Assembly (NCBI GenBank): GCA_039934635.1
Contig: JBDTLT010000247.1
Coordinates: 1 to 8,002 of the forward strand
DNA: 8,002 bases
Direction: 5' to 3'
DNA from: DATLFA01 sp039934635
Lineage (GTDB): Bacteria > Actinomycetota > Acidimicrobiia > Acidimicrobiales > WLNW01
Each line of letters opens with the position of its first letter. The first letter of the stretch is position 1. Positions 1 to 4,874 of this stretch are shown here, piece by piece. The notes under the pieces were generated by a model. The model was given only the letters and a program-made list of their open reading frames with translations, made no database searches and was not told where the DNA came from. A program made the translations under genes and the position numbers.

Positions 1-35
1 CAGCCCGTTCCCTTTGGCCACTCGGGCACCGACCC
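1..35 (-). tRNA. 5' part of a class II tRNA, probably tRNA-Tyr(GTA), cut by the window edge
   Basis: Read on the minus strand from 35 down to 1, the sequence folds as the start of a tRNA. It shows a 7-nt acceptor strand GGGTCGG, then U8 and G9, a CCC/GGG D-stem around a GAGTGGCCAAA loop, A26, an ACGGG anticodon-stem strand, C32, U33 and G34. The window ends at G34, so the anticodon is not fully visible. The D-arm with CCAAAGGG is typical of bacterial tRNA-Tyr, where G34 begins GTA. tRNA-Ser (GCT or GGA) also has a similar D-arm and G34, so Ser is the main alternative. The rest of the gene lies outside the window. Confidence 0.72.
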
Positions 36-45
36 AGGACGCACG

Positions 46-51
46 AGGATA
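46..51 (-). promoter_or_regulatory. Possible -10 box of the leftmost tRNA gene
   Basis: On the minus strand TATCCT ends 10 nt before the first base of the tRNA. It is followed by CG-nn-CGTC, the same arrangement as before tRNA-Trp at 3585-3598. No convincing -35 box is visible at 16-18 bp upstream. Support is the position and the match between the two tRNA genes. Confidence 0.35.
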
Positions 52-84
52 ACGCGGCCGCGGGCACAACGACGCAGCGATAAC

Positions 85-124
85 CATGAGCTCTCCGCTT
101 TGGGCATGAGCTCTCCGCTTTGGG
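85..124. repeat. Perfect 20-bp tandem duplication (two copies)
   Basis: Positions 85-104 and 105-124 are identical, each beginning CATGAGCTCT and ending CCGCTTTGGG, with no spacer. The duplication sits between the end of the acetyltransferase gene and the leftmost tRNA, in otherwise gene-free DNA. It is most simply a replication-slippage duplication. Each unit contains the palindrome GAGCTC, but nothing else suggests a binding site. Confidence 0.95.
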
Positions 125-150
125 GCCGCTGGGGCATGCGCCTTCGGCGA

Positions 151-642
151 CTACCGCACGCTGAGCATGCGCTGCATGACCACCACGTCGAGCCACCGTC
201 CGAGCTTGCGCCCCACTTCCTTCTCGACGCCGACGATCTCGAAGCCCACCGCTCGGTGCAGCGCGATCGACGCCGCGTTGCTGCTGACGATGCGGGCGAT
301 CACGGAGTGGAAGCCGTGGTCACGGGCGGCGTCGACCAGCGCGGACATCAACGACTTGCCGACGCCCTTGCCCTGGAACGACTGGTCGACATAGACCGAA
401 TTCTCGACGGTCGTGCGATAGGCGGGCCGGTCGCGATACGGCGAGAGCGAGGCAAACCCCGCCAGCGTGCCGCCCTCGTCGGCGACGAGCACGATGTGGG
501 CGCCTGACCGCAAGGCCAACCACTGTTGCTGCTCGTCGAGCGAACGCTCTTCCATATCGAAGGTCGCGACGGTCAGGATCGCCCGGTTGTAGATGCCCCG
601 GATGGCTTCGGCGTCGGTCAGGCGCGCCGTTCGAATTTGCAC
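151..642 (-). CDS. GNAT N-acetyltransferase, phosphinothricin acetyltransferase-like (PAT) family
   Basis: The 163-residue protein has the full length and layout of the PAT/MddA branch of GNAT enzymes. The N-terminal strand and helix (IRTARLTDAEAIRGIYN) are typical. An SVYV strand (residues 82-85) leads into the acetyl-CoA pyrophosphate loop Q90-G-K-G-V-G95, followed by the C-terminal N-A-A-S-x-A-L-H-x-x-V-GF signature (about 122-134). Family members acetylate amino groups of small molecules such as phosphinothricin, methionine sulfoximine or methionine sulfone. The natural substrate cannot be read from sequence and herbicide resistance should not be assumed. The start is a GTG at 642 without a clear Shine-Dalgarno site, chosen because the family's N-terminal strand begins right there. 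It lies 41 nt downstream of the ATPase-like gene on the same strand and may be cotranscribed with it. A small CCGAG/CTCGG hairpin (658-670) lies in the gap. Confidence 0.9.
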   Translation of the reverse strand: MQIRTARLTDAEAIRGIYNRAILTVATFDMEERSLDEQQQWLALRSGAHIVLVADEGGTLAGFASLSPYRDRPAYRTTVENSVYVDQSFQGKGVGKSLMSALVDAARDHGFHSVIARIVSSNAASIALHRAVGFEIVGVEKEVGRKLGRWLDVVVMQRMLSVR

Positions 643-683
643 CGCCGCAATCTAAGCCCGAGCGGCTCGGCAGAGCGGGGAGG

Positions 684-2003
684 TCAGACCGCGATTTGAG
701 CGGCGGCGATATCGGTGCGCTCGGTCGGGCGGGCCGGTTCGAGCACGTTGAGCTCGCCGGTCAGCGCTTCGACACGGGCCCACGACGACACGTCAGGATC
801 CTCGGTGAAGTAGATGAGCTGCTGGCTCGACGACGACCGCACGAGCAGCTCCAACAGCGCCGGCTTGAGCGGCCGCGGCAGATCGCGAAGGGGATCGTCG
901 AGCAACAAGGGGAAGCTCTCCCCGCCGGCACCGAGTGATCGCACATCCGCGAGACGGGCGATCAACGCCTGGGCGAGATCGGCCGTCGCCGCGTCATCGA
1001 GTGCGGGATGATCGACCGACGACGTGCGGGTGGTCAGGGCTTGGCGCGTCCGCGCCGCGCTGTCGATGGCTTCACGCCGGGCGAGTACCCAGGTCACGTC
1101 GAGATCACCGACGAGGTGCTTCCACGCTTCGGTCGAGCCGCGGTGTTCTTCCGCCGCCCGCATGAGGCGCTTGCGATGTTGGTCGCTGGCGAGCAGGCCG
1201 TTGACCCGCTGCAAATGGAAGCCGAGGTACGACTGCGCGCCCGCGGCCTTGAGCGCCTTGGTCTCGTCGTGGCCGGCGACTTCGAGCTGCTTGAACTGAC
1301 GAAACGACATGACGGTGATCGCCGCGGCGGCGAAGACGAGCGGCATGGCCGACACCTTGCCGAAGAACAGCGACATGGGCACTGCCGCCAATGCCGCGAA
1401 CGCGCCGCAGAAGAAGCTCAGCTTGCGGAACAACTCGTGGCGGCTCTGGGCAACCATGAATTCGTGGTGGCGATCTTCGATGCGCTGCACCACCTCCGCG
1501 TCCTCCGGATTGGCGTGCATCGACTCGGCCTCGGCGGCGAGTTGATCCTCGGTGATACGCACGCGTTCGGCGGCGCTCCACAGCTCGGTCGGATCCATCA
1601 GCGCCAGGCGCCGGATGATCTGGTCGGTCTGCGAGCTCGTCGTGAGGTCGCCCGGCGTGACCCGCATGCGGCGGCGCGCCGACCGGGAATCGAGACCGGC
1701 CCGGGCGAGCACATCGATCTGGCCCTCGCCGTTGGCGAAGAACCGCGTGATGTCCTCGGCCTGTTCCACATCGATGACCCGATGGCGTCCGCCGGTCGGC
1801 CGGAACACCGCGAAACGCCCCCCGCTGTCGGTGGCGAGCTCCGCGTGCACCCCCGATCGGCTGCTCCCGAGCGCACCCACGAGCTCGTTGATGAGGCCCT
1901 CTCGTTCGAGGCGCCCCACCCCCGCGATCACGGTCAGTCGTGGGTGAAATTCCACGCTGAAGTTGTTGTCCTCTGCTTCGATGACTAGTCGTTCGTACCG
2001 CAC
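684..2003 (-). CDS. SMC/ABC-type ATPase-like protein with degenerate Walker A and a central membrane hairpin, function unknown
   Basis: I do not recognise a named family. The 439-residue protein resembles a minimal SMC/RecN-type ATPase. An N-terminal strand (RLTVIAG, about 22-28) is followed by VGRLEREGL where such proteins carry the Walker A loop, but the lysine and Ser/Thr are absent. Near the C-terminus PLLLDDPL (about 365-372) looks like a Walker B strand and D-loop, and QLIYFTEDPD (about 395-404) looks like the switch strand. No clear ABC signature is visible. Charged, probably helical segments (about 140-190 and 240-330) flank two hydrophobic stretches (about 195-214 and 218-233) that should form a membrane hairpin at the tip of a short coiled coil. 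Weak or absent nucleotide hydrolysis is therefore likely, by inference. The start is uncertain: GTG at 2003 is chosen because a putative promoter ends just upstream, while TTG at 2009 is also in frame. Neither has a clear Shine-Dalgarno site. It is divergent from tRNA-Thr. Confidence 0.82.
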   Translation of the reverse strand: MRYERLVIEAEDNNFSVEFHPRLTVIAGVGRLEREGLINELVGALGSSRSGVHAELATDSGGRFAVFRPTGGRHRVIDVEQAEDITRFFANGEGQIDVLARAGLDSRSARRRMRVTPGDLTTSSQTDQIIRRLALMDPTELWSAAERVRITEDQLAAEAESMHANPEDAEVVQRIEDRHHEFMVAQSRHELFRKLSFFCGAFAALAAVPMSLFFGKVSAMPLVFAAAAITVMSFRQFKQLEVAGHDETKALKAAGAQSYLGFHLQRVNGLLASDQHRKRLMRAAEEHRGSTEAWKHLVGDLDVTWVLARREAIDSAARTRQALTTRTSSVDHPALDDAATADLAQALIARLADVRSLGAGGESFPLLLDDPLRDLPRPLKPALLELLVRSSSSQQLIYFTEDPDVSSWARVEALTGELNVLEPARPTERTDIAAAQIAV

Positions 2004-2010
2004 GAGCAAT

Positions 2011-2038
2011 GTTTCGACACGCTTCGCGAAAAACTTGA
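2011..2038 (-). promoter_or_regulatory. Possible sigma28 (FliA/WhiG)-type promoter of the ATPase-like gene
   Basis: On the minus strand TCAAGTTT (2038-2031) and GTCGAAAC (2018-2011) are separated by 12 bp. The FliA consensus is TAAAGTTT-N11-GCCGATAA, so the -35 part matches at 7 of 8 positions and the -10 part at about 5 of 8. Transcription would start near 2003-2006, almost at the GTG start codon, which fits the lack of a Shine-Dalgarno site. No sigma70-type boxes stand out in the same place. This is a motif match only. Confidence 0.4.
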
Positions 2039-2119
2039 GCCAGAAGTCTCATCTACATGGGTCTTCTCCACTACCTGCGGTCGCCGACGCGCGATGGCGG
2101 CACTCTTGCGGGTAACAGG

Positions 2120-2149
2120 TTGGGGAACAGGCCCGGCGCGTGGCATGAT
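2120..2149 (+). promoter_or_regulatory. Promoter for tRNA-Thr, tRNA-Met and rpmG
   Basis: TTGGGG (2120-2125) and CATGAT (2144-2149) are separated by 18 bp, and a TG one base before the -10 gives an extended -10. Transcription would begin near 2156, about 10 nt before the mature 5' end of tRNA-Thr. The gaps from tRNA-Thr to tRNA-Met (11 nt) and on to rpmG (28 nt) leave no room for further promoters, so all three are probably cotranscribed. Confidence 0.5.
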
Positions 2150-2166
2150 TCGGGGCAGTTTTCGCT

Positions 2167-2239
2167 GCTCCCTTAGCTCAGTCGGCAGAGCGCTTCCATG
2201 GTAAGGAAGAGGTCGTCAGTTCGATTCTGACAGGGAGCT
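2167..2239 (+). tRNA. tRNA-Thr(GGT)
   Basis: This is a complete 73-nt cloverleaf. The acceptor GCTCCCT pairs with AGGGAGC and the D-stem GCTC with GAGC. The anticodon stem CTTCC/GGAAG surrounds the loop ATGGTAA, and the T-stem GTCAG/CTGAC surrounds TTCGATT. The anticodon is GGT at 2200-2202, which reads ACC/ACU threonine codons. The discriminator base is T and no CCA is encoded, so the end must be added by CCA-adding enzyme. The same Thr-Met-rpmG order precedes secE-nusG in mycobacteria and streptomycetes. Confidence 0.97.
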
Positions 2240-2250
2240 CCGGTACGCAT

Positions 2251-2324
2251 GGCGACGTAGCTCAGTTGGTAAGAGCGCTCGACTCATAATCGAGAGGTCG
2301 ACAGTTCGAGCCTGTCCGTCGCTA
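2251..2324 (+). tRNA. Elongator tRNA-Met(CAT)
   Basis: This is a 74-nt cloverleaf. The acceptor GGCGACG pairs with CGTCGCT, including a G1-U72 wobble also seen in other actinobacterial elongator tRNA-Met genes. The D-stem is GCTC/GAGC, the anticodon stem CTCGA/TCGAG encloses CTCATAA, and the T-stem GACAG/CTGTC encloses TTCGAGC. The anticodon CAT is at 2285-2287. It is not the initiator: the three consecutive G-C pairs in the anticodon stem and the 1-72 mismatch are missing. A CAT tRNA modified to read isoleucine AUA is possible in principle, but the gene position and acceptor favour methionine. No CCA is encoded. Confidence 0.95.
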
Positions 2325-2352
2325 CGCCAGAACAACAAGGAGGCCACTTCAC

Positions 2353-2523
2353 ATGGCCAAGAAGAGCAACGAAAAGCGGGTCAACGTGACCCTCGAGTGC
2401 CAGACGTGCAAGCGGCGCAACTACATCACCAGCAAGAACAAGCAGAACGATCGCGAGCGCATCGAGATCAACAAGTACTGCCGCTGGGACCGCCAGCACA
2501 CCGTGCACAAGGAGACCCGCTAG
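2353..2523 (+). CDS. rpmG: 50S ribosomal protein L33
   Basis: The 56-residue protein (MAKKSNEKRV...) is a full-length bL33 of the large ribosomal subunit. It carries the conserved RRNYITSKNK segment and the C-terminal HTVHKETR. The first half of the zinc ribbon is present (C16-x-x-C19). The second half, normally C-P-x-C, reads C43-R-W-D46, so the fourth cysteine is replaced by aspartate. Zinc could still bind through Asp or the nearby H49, or may be lost; this is inference. A strong Shine-Dalgarno site AAGGAGG (2337-2343) lies 9 nt before the ATG. The gene starts only 28 nt after tRNA-Met and probably shares its transcript, so processing of the tRNA would generate the 5' end of the rpmG message. 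The sequence was read directly and is too short for typical ORF length cut-offs. Confidence 0.97.
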   Translation: MAKKSNEKRVNVTLECQTCKRRNYITSKNKQNDRERIEINKYCRWDRQHTVHKETR

Positions 2524-2574
2524 GGTCGACGCAGATTTCGCGGACTCGCTGACGCGTCGTCATAGTTTCGTCAT

Positions 2575-2602
2575 GTAACGCTCGCGGGGGGCGGGGGTCT
2601 GA
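2575..2602 (+). promoter_or_regulatory. Possible ECF-type (autoregulatory) promoter of the sigma factor gene
   Basis: GTAACGC (2575-2581) and GTCTGA (2597-2602) with 15 bp between them resemble the ECF/SigE pattern GGAACTT-N15/16-GTCTAA. If used, transcription would start at or just after the ATG at 2606, so the true start codon might then be GTG 2621. A housekeeping-type alternative, CTGACG (2549-2554) - 17 bp - CATGTA (2572-2577), is weaker in the -10. Two copies of TCGTCAT (2557-2563 and 2568-2574) lie just upstream and could be a binding site. Confidence 0.3.
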
Positions 2603-2605
2603 ATC

Positions 2606-3172
2606 ATGAGCCCACCTGAGGTGATCCGGTACGTCGAAGCGGCGCGCCGGGGCGATCACGAGGCTTTCGAGCAGCTCGTGCGATTGACGTACCACGACAC
2701 GTACACACTCGCTTTTCGCCTCACGGGCAACGAGGAGGACGCGCGAGACGTGGTGCAAGAGACCTACTTGCGGACCTACCGCTCCATCGGCCGTTTCCGG
2801 GGCGATTCGCAGTTCTCCACCTGGCTCTACCGAATCACCGCCAATTGCGCGGCGTCGGTATCTGCTCGATCGGCCCGCCACCGCCACGCCGAGCTCGGGC
2901 CCGACACGCCGGTGCTCGATCTGCGAGCCGACCACGACCCCGCGCAACACGTCGATGCCAGCACCCTGCGGGCTCGACTCGAGCTCGCCATCGCGGAGCT
3001 TCCCCCTCGGTTACGACAGGTGATCGTGCTGCGCGATGTCTACGAATTGCCCCACGACCAGATCGCCGCGGAGCTCGGTATCACCGAGTCCGCGGCCAAG
3101 GTTCGCCTCCATCGGGCCCGACGGATGTTGCGCGACCGGCTTTTTCCGGGAGATCAACGCCATGCCATATGA
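2606..3172 (+). CDS. ECF-subfamily RNA polymerase sigma factor
   Basis: The 188-residue protein contains only the two sigma domains of the extracytoplasmic-function group. Region 2 spans about residues 20-84, with region 2.2 at E-D-A-R-D-V-V-Q-E-T-Y-L-R-T-Y (44-58) for binding the beta' subunit, and FSTWLYRITANCA (70-82) in the 2.3/2.4 promoter-melting part. A variable linker follows, then region 4 (about 128-177), whose helix-turn-helix LPHDQIAAELGITESAAKVRL reads the -35 box. The length is normal for the group. The subgroup cannot be assigned safely by eye. The ATG at 2606 follows a G-rich tract but no canonical Shine-Dalgarno site, and an ECF-like motif overlaps this area, so the start is slightly uncertain. 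It overlaps the anti-sigma gene by 11 nt, indicating coupled translation. It separates rpmG from tRNA-Trp. Confidence 0.93.
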   Translation: MSPPEVIRYVEAARRGDHEAFEQLVRLTYHDTYTLAFRLTGNEEDARDVVQETYLRTYRSIGRFRGDSQFSTWLYRITANCAASVSARSARHRHAELGPDTPVLDLRADHDPAQHVDASTLRARLELAIAELPPRLRQVIVLRDVYELPHDQIAAELGITESAAKVRLHRARRMLRDRLFPGDQRHAI

Positions 3173-3518
3173 GGGTCAGAGCTGCCGGGACATCGTCAGC
3201 GAAATGCTCGATGAGACGAGCGTCGTCTCGCTCGCGCACCGCCAGCACGTCGAGCAATGCAGCAAGTGCCGCCATGAGCTCGATGCCCAACGGGCGTTCC
3301 GCTCACAAGTCCGGGTGCTGCGCACCGAGCACATCGAGCCGCCCGCCGATCTCTTGGCGCAGCTCTACGCCGATCTGCGGCGCTGCGCCGGTTCCCCCTC
3401 ACGCCGGTTGGCCCGCCTCGTGCGCGTCGCTCCCTACGTCGGTGGCGTCTTGGCGGCCGGCGCGGCCGGGGCCGTGCTCGCCGGGCGCACGCGGCGCACG
3501 CGCTTCGGGATCCTCTAG
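3162..3518 (+). CDS. Membrane-anchored zinc-finger anti-sigma factor
   Basis: The 118-residue protein has the H29-x3-C33-x2-C36 signature of zinc-binding anti-sigma (ZAS/zf-HC2) proteins in its N-terminal helical domain, which clamps the cognate ECF sigma factor. One hydrophobic segment near the C-terminus (about 90-108, APYVGGVLAAGAAGAVLAG) would anchor it in the membrane. Only a short basic tail (RTRRTRFGIL) follows. The N-terminal domain should face the cytoplasm, and there is almost no extracytoplasmic sensor domain, which makes the signal hard to guess. The ATG at 3162 is chosen because GGGAGA (3148-3153) sits 8 nt upstream and the protein then begins as family members do. An ATGA overlap at 3169-3172 also exists, but in another frame. 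Its partner is almost certainly the sigma factor encoded immediately upstream. Confidence 0.9.
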   Translation: MPYEGQSCRDIVSEMLDETSVVSLAHRQHVEQCSKCRHELDAQRAFRSQVRVLRTEHIEPPADLLAQLYADLRRCAGSPSRRLARLVRVAPYVGGVLAAGAAGAVLAGRTRRTRFGIL

Positions 3519-3584
3519 GGAAGCCTGAGCGACGGCATTGTTCACGAAGCTCTATCGACGTAGCCGTGTCTGAGCTGGACGGGC

Positions 3585-3590
3585 TATCCT
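3585..3590 (+). promoter_or_regulatory. Possible -10 box of tRNA-Trp
   Basis: TATCCT lies 14 nt before tRNA-Trp and is followed by CG-nn-CGTC, the same pattern as before the leftmost tRNA gene. No clear -35 hexamer is visible 16-18 bp upstream (3561-3568). The 86-nt gap after the anti-sigma gene holds no other recognisable feature. Confidence 0.35.
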
Positions 3591-3604
3591 CGATCGTCAC
3601 CCCT

Positions 3605-3677
<73 letters not shown>

Positions 3678-3680
3678 CGC

Positions 3681-3710
3681 TTACGCGTCGCAACGCACAA
3701 CCGATAGGCT
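3681..3710 (+). promoter_or_regulatory. Possible promoter of secE-nusG
   Basis: TTACGC (3681-3686) and TAGGCT (3705-3710) are separated by 18 bp. TAGGCT preceded by CCGA is a common actinobacterial -10 shape, while the -35 is weak. The start would be near 3717, giving a leader of about 45 nt before secE. Read-through from tRNA-Trp is an alternative. Confidence 0.4.
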
Positions 3711-3761
3711 CTGCGTGCCCGCAGTTGCAGATTCCCCCTTTCTTCAAGCTCGAGTTGATCT

Positions 3762-4061
3762 ATGACCCTCAACCGCCAACAACGACGCATGTTGCAGCGT
3801 TCGGGCGACGTCGACGGCGAAGGCAACCCTGTTGCGCAACGTCGCCAGGCGCCCGCCGCGCCTCGTCCCGAAGAGCGCGCCGGCGCCCGCCAATTCCTGC
3901 GTGAGGTTCGCCAAGAACTCAAGAAGGTCGCGTGGCCATCACGCGAGACGACCATCAAATATTCGATCGTCGTGCTCGCCAACGTGGTCGTTCTCACCGC
4001 GCTCATGGCCGGTCTCGACTGGCTCTTCTCCGAGTTCGTCATCAGATTGTTCAGAGCATGA
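3762..4061 (+). CDS. secE: Preprotein translocase subunit SecE
   Basis: The 99-residue protein has the single-span SecE layout. A basic, proline-rich cytoplasmic N-terminal extension comes first (about 1-43, beginning MTLNRQQRRM). The conserved amphipathic helix FLREVRQELKKVAWPSRETT (45-64) lies along the cytoplasmic face and clamps SecY. One transmembrane helix (about 67-90) follows. SecE stabilises the SecYEG channel for protein export. The ATG at 3762 has only a weak GAG upstream, and an internal ATG at residue 10 is less likely because the NRQQRR stretch looks like part of the protein. Its TGA stop overlaps the nusG start (ATGA at 4058-4061), as is usual for coupled secE-nusG pairs. Confidence 0.95.
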   Translation: MTLNRQQRRMLQRSGDVDGEGNPVAQRRQAPAAPRPEERAGARQFLREVRQELKKVAWPSRETTIKYSIVVLANVVVLTALMAGLDWLFSEFVIRLFRA

Positions 4062-4744
4062 GCCCCATTGTGGAAAACGAATTCGAGCATCAGACCGAAC
4101 CCGAAACCGACGCGGCTGCCCTCGTCGACGGCGATGACGGTGTCATCGACGAAGACGAGTTACTCAGCCAAAACGCACCTCGCGTGCAGAGCCCGTACGA
4201 CCGCCCCGGGCGCTGGTACGTCGTGCATACGCAGTCCGGTTACGAGAAGAAGGTCAAGCAAAATCTCGAGGCCCGCACCGCATCGATGAGCATGGAAGAT
4301 CACATCTACGAAGTCGTGATCCCCATGGAAGAAGTCGTCGAGTACAAGAACGGCAAAAAGGTCACCGTCCAAAAGAAGGTCTTCCCCGGCTATCTCTTGG
4401 TGCGCTGCCTGCTCGATGACGACTCTTGGTACGTCGTGCGCAACACGCCCGGCATCGTCAACTTCATCGGCCACGGGGGCAAGCCCTCGCCACTGTCACG
4501 GCGCGAGGTCGAGACCTTCCTCGGTGTCAAAGAAGAGGGCAAAGAAGCGCCGGCAAAGACGCGCCGGGCCCGCCTCGACTACGAGATGGGCGAGACCGTG
4601 CGGGTGCGCGAAGGTCCCTTCGCCGACTTCTCGGGCGAGATCGTCGAGATCAACGAAGACCAGGCGACCGTCAAGGTGCTCGTCAACATCTTCGGTCGCG
4701 AGACCCCCGTGGGCCTCGAGTTCGGCCAGGTCGCCAAGCTATAA
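4058..4744 (+). CDS. nusG: Transcription termination/antitermination factor NusG
   Basis: The 228-residue protein has an acidic, disordered N-terminal extension (about 1-50) typical of actinobacterial NusG. The NGN domain follows (about 52-158, RWYVVHTQSGYEKKVKQNL, with KVFPGYLLV and VRNTPGIVNFIG) and binds the RNA polymerase clamp. A linker leads to the KOW domain (about 177-228, with VRVREGPFADFSGEI). The protein modulates pausing and Rho-dependent termination and can link RNA polymerase to ribosomal protein S10. The start is the ATG overlapping the secE stop. It has no Shine-Dalgarno site, so translation probably depends on coupling; GTG four codons further on is a minor alternative. The reading frame stays open well upstream inside secE, but that part (from 3932) overlaps secE in another frame and is not coding. 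Confidence 0.97.
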   Translation: MSPIVENEFEHQTEPETDAAALVDGDDGVIDEDELLSQNAPRVQSPYDRPGRWYVVHTQSGYEKKVKQNLEARTASMSMEDHIYEVVIPMEEVVEYKNGKKVTVQKKVFPGYLLVRCLLDDDSWYVVRNTPGIVNFIGHGGKPSPLSRREVETFLGVKEEGKEAPAKTRRARLDYEMGETVRVREGPFADFSGEIVEINEDQATVKVLVNIFGRETPVGLEFGQVAKL

Positions 4745-4764
4745 CCCGTCTGTTTCAGCGGATT

Positions 4765-4787
4765 CTCGTCGTCGGAGTTGCGACGGG
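4765..4787 (+). promoter_or_regulatory. Hairpin in the nusG-rplK gap
   Basis: CTCGTCG (4765-4771) can pair with CGACGGG (4781-4787), including one wobble, around a 9-nt loop. A second, wider pairing GCCCGG (4788-4793) with CCGGGT (4820-4825) follows. There is no T-tract, so a simple terminator is unlikely. L11-L1 operons are often autoregulated by L1 binding to the leader, and this 130-nt gap would be the place for it; no specific L1 site was recognised. Confidence 0.3.
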
Positions 4788-4831
4788 GCCCGGTTGTTTG
4801 CAGACTTGATCGGTTCTCGCCGGGTTTGGTG

Positions 4832-4845
4832 CGCGCGATCGCGCG
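4832..4845. repeat. 14-bp perfect palindrome upstream of rplK
   Basis: CGCGCGATCGCGCG is a perfect inverted repeat centred on GATC, 29 nt before the rplK start. As RNA it could form a short stem with a GATC loop; as DNA it could be a protein or methyltransferase site. GC-rich palindromes containing CGATCG are frequent in high-GC genomes, so function is uncertain. Confidence 0.6.
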
Positions 4846-4874
4846 TCGCCCCGGCACTTCGGGAGATTTTTGAA

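Noticed and set aside
139..149. CGCC-TTC-GGCG hairpin after the acetyltransferase gene as a terminator
   Set aside because: Only four base pairs and no T-tract on the minus-strand transcript.
1008..1988. Long (326-codon) plus-strand open frame opposite the ATPase-like gene
   Set aside because: It is the antisense of a frame with hydrophobic helices and a Walker B-like strand. Its product is a low-complexity Arg/Ala/Gly mix without recognisable motifs, as expected in high-GC DNA.
1105..2052. Minus-strand 315-codon open frame overlapping the same gene in another frame
   Set aside because: The product is extremely rich in Arg, Gly and Pro and has no domain features; it is a frame shadow of the gene at 684-2003.
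2527..2559. CGACGC/GCGTCG pairing after rpmG as a terminator
   Set aside because: Six base pairs with a 21-nt loop and no T-tract; too weak to call.
2468..2950. Minus-strand open frame opposite rpmG and the sigma factor gene
   Set aside because: It crosses two well-supported genes on the other strand and encodes nothing recognisable.
3036..3161. Earlier start for the anti-sigma factor
   Set aside because: The extension reads inside the conserved sigma region 4 in another frame. The ATG at 3162 has a good Shine-Dalgarno site and the normal family N-terminus.
2845..3528. 227-codon open frame overlapping sigma and anti-sigma genes
   Set aside because: It is in the wrong frame for both conserved proteins and lacks motifs, although it contains the tempting ATGA overlap at 3169-3172.
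3932..4057. Upstream extension of NusG
   Set aside because: This part overlaps secE out of frame and does not resemble NusG. The ATGA-coupled start at 4058 is the usual arrangement.
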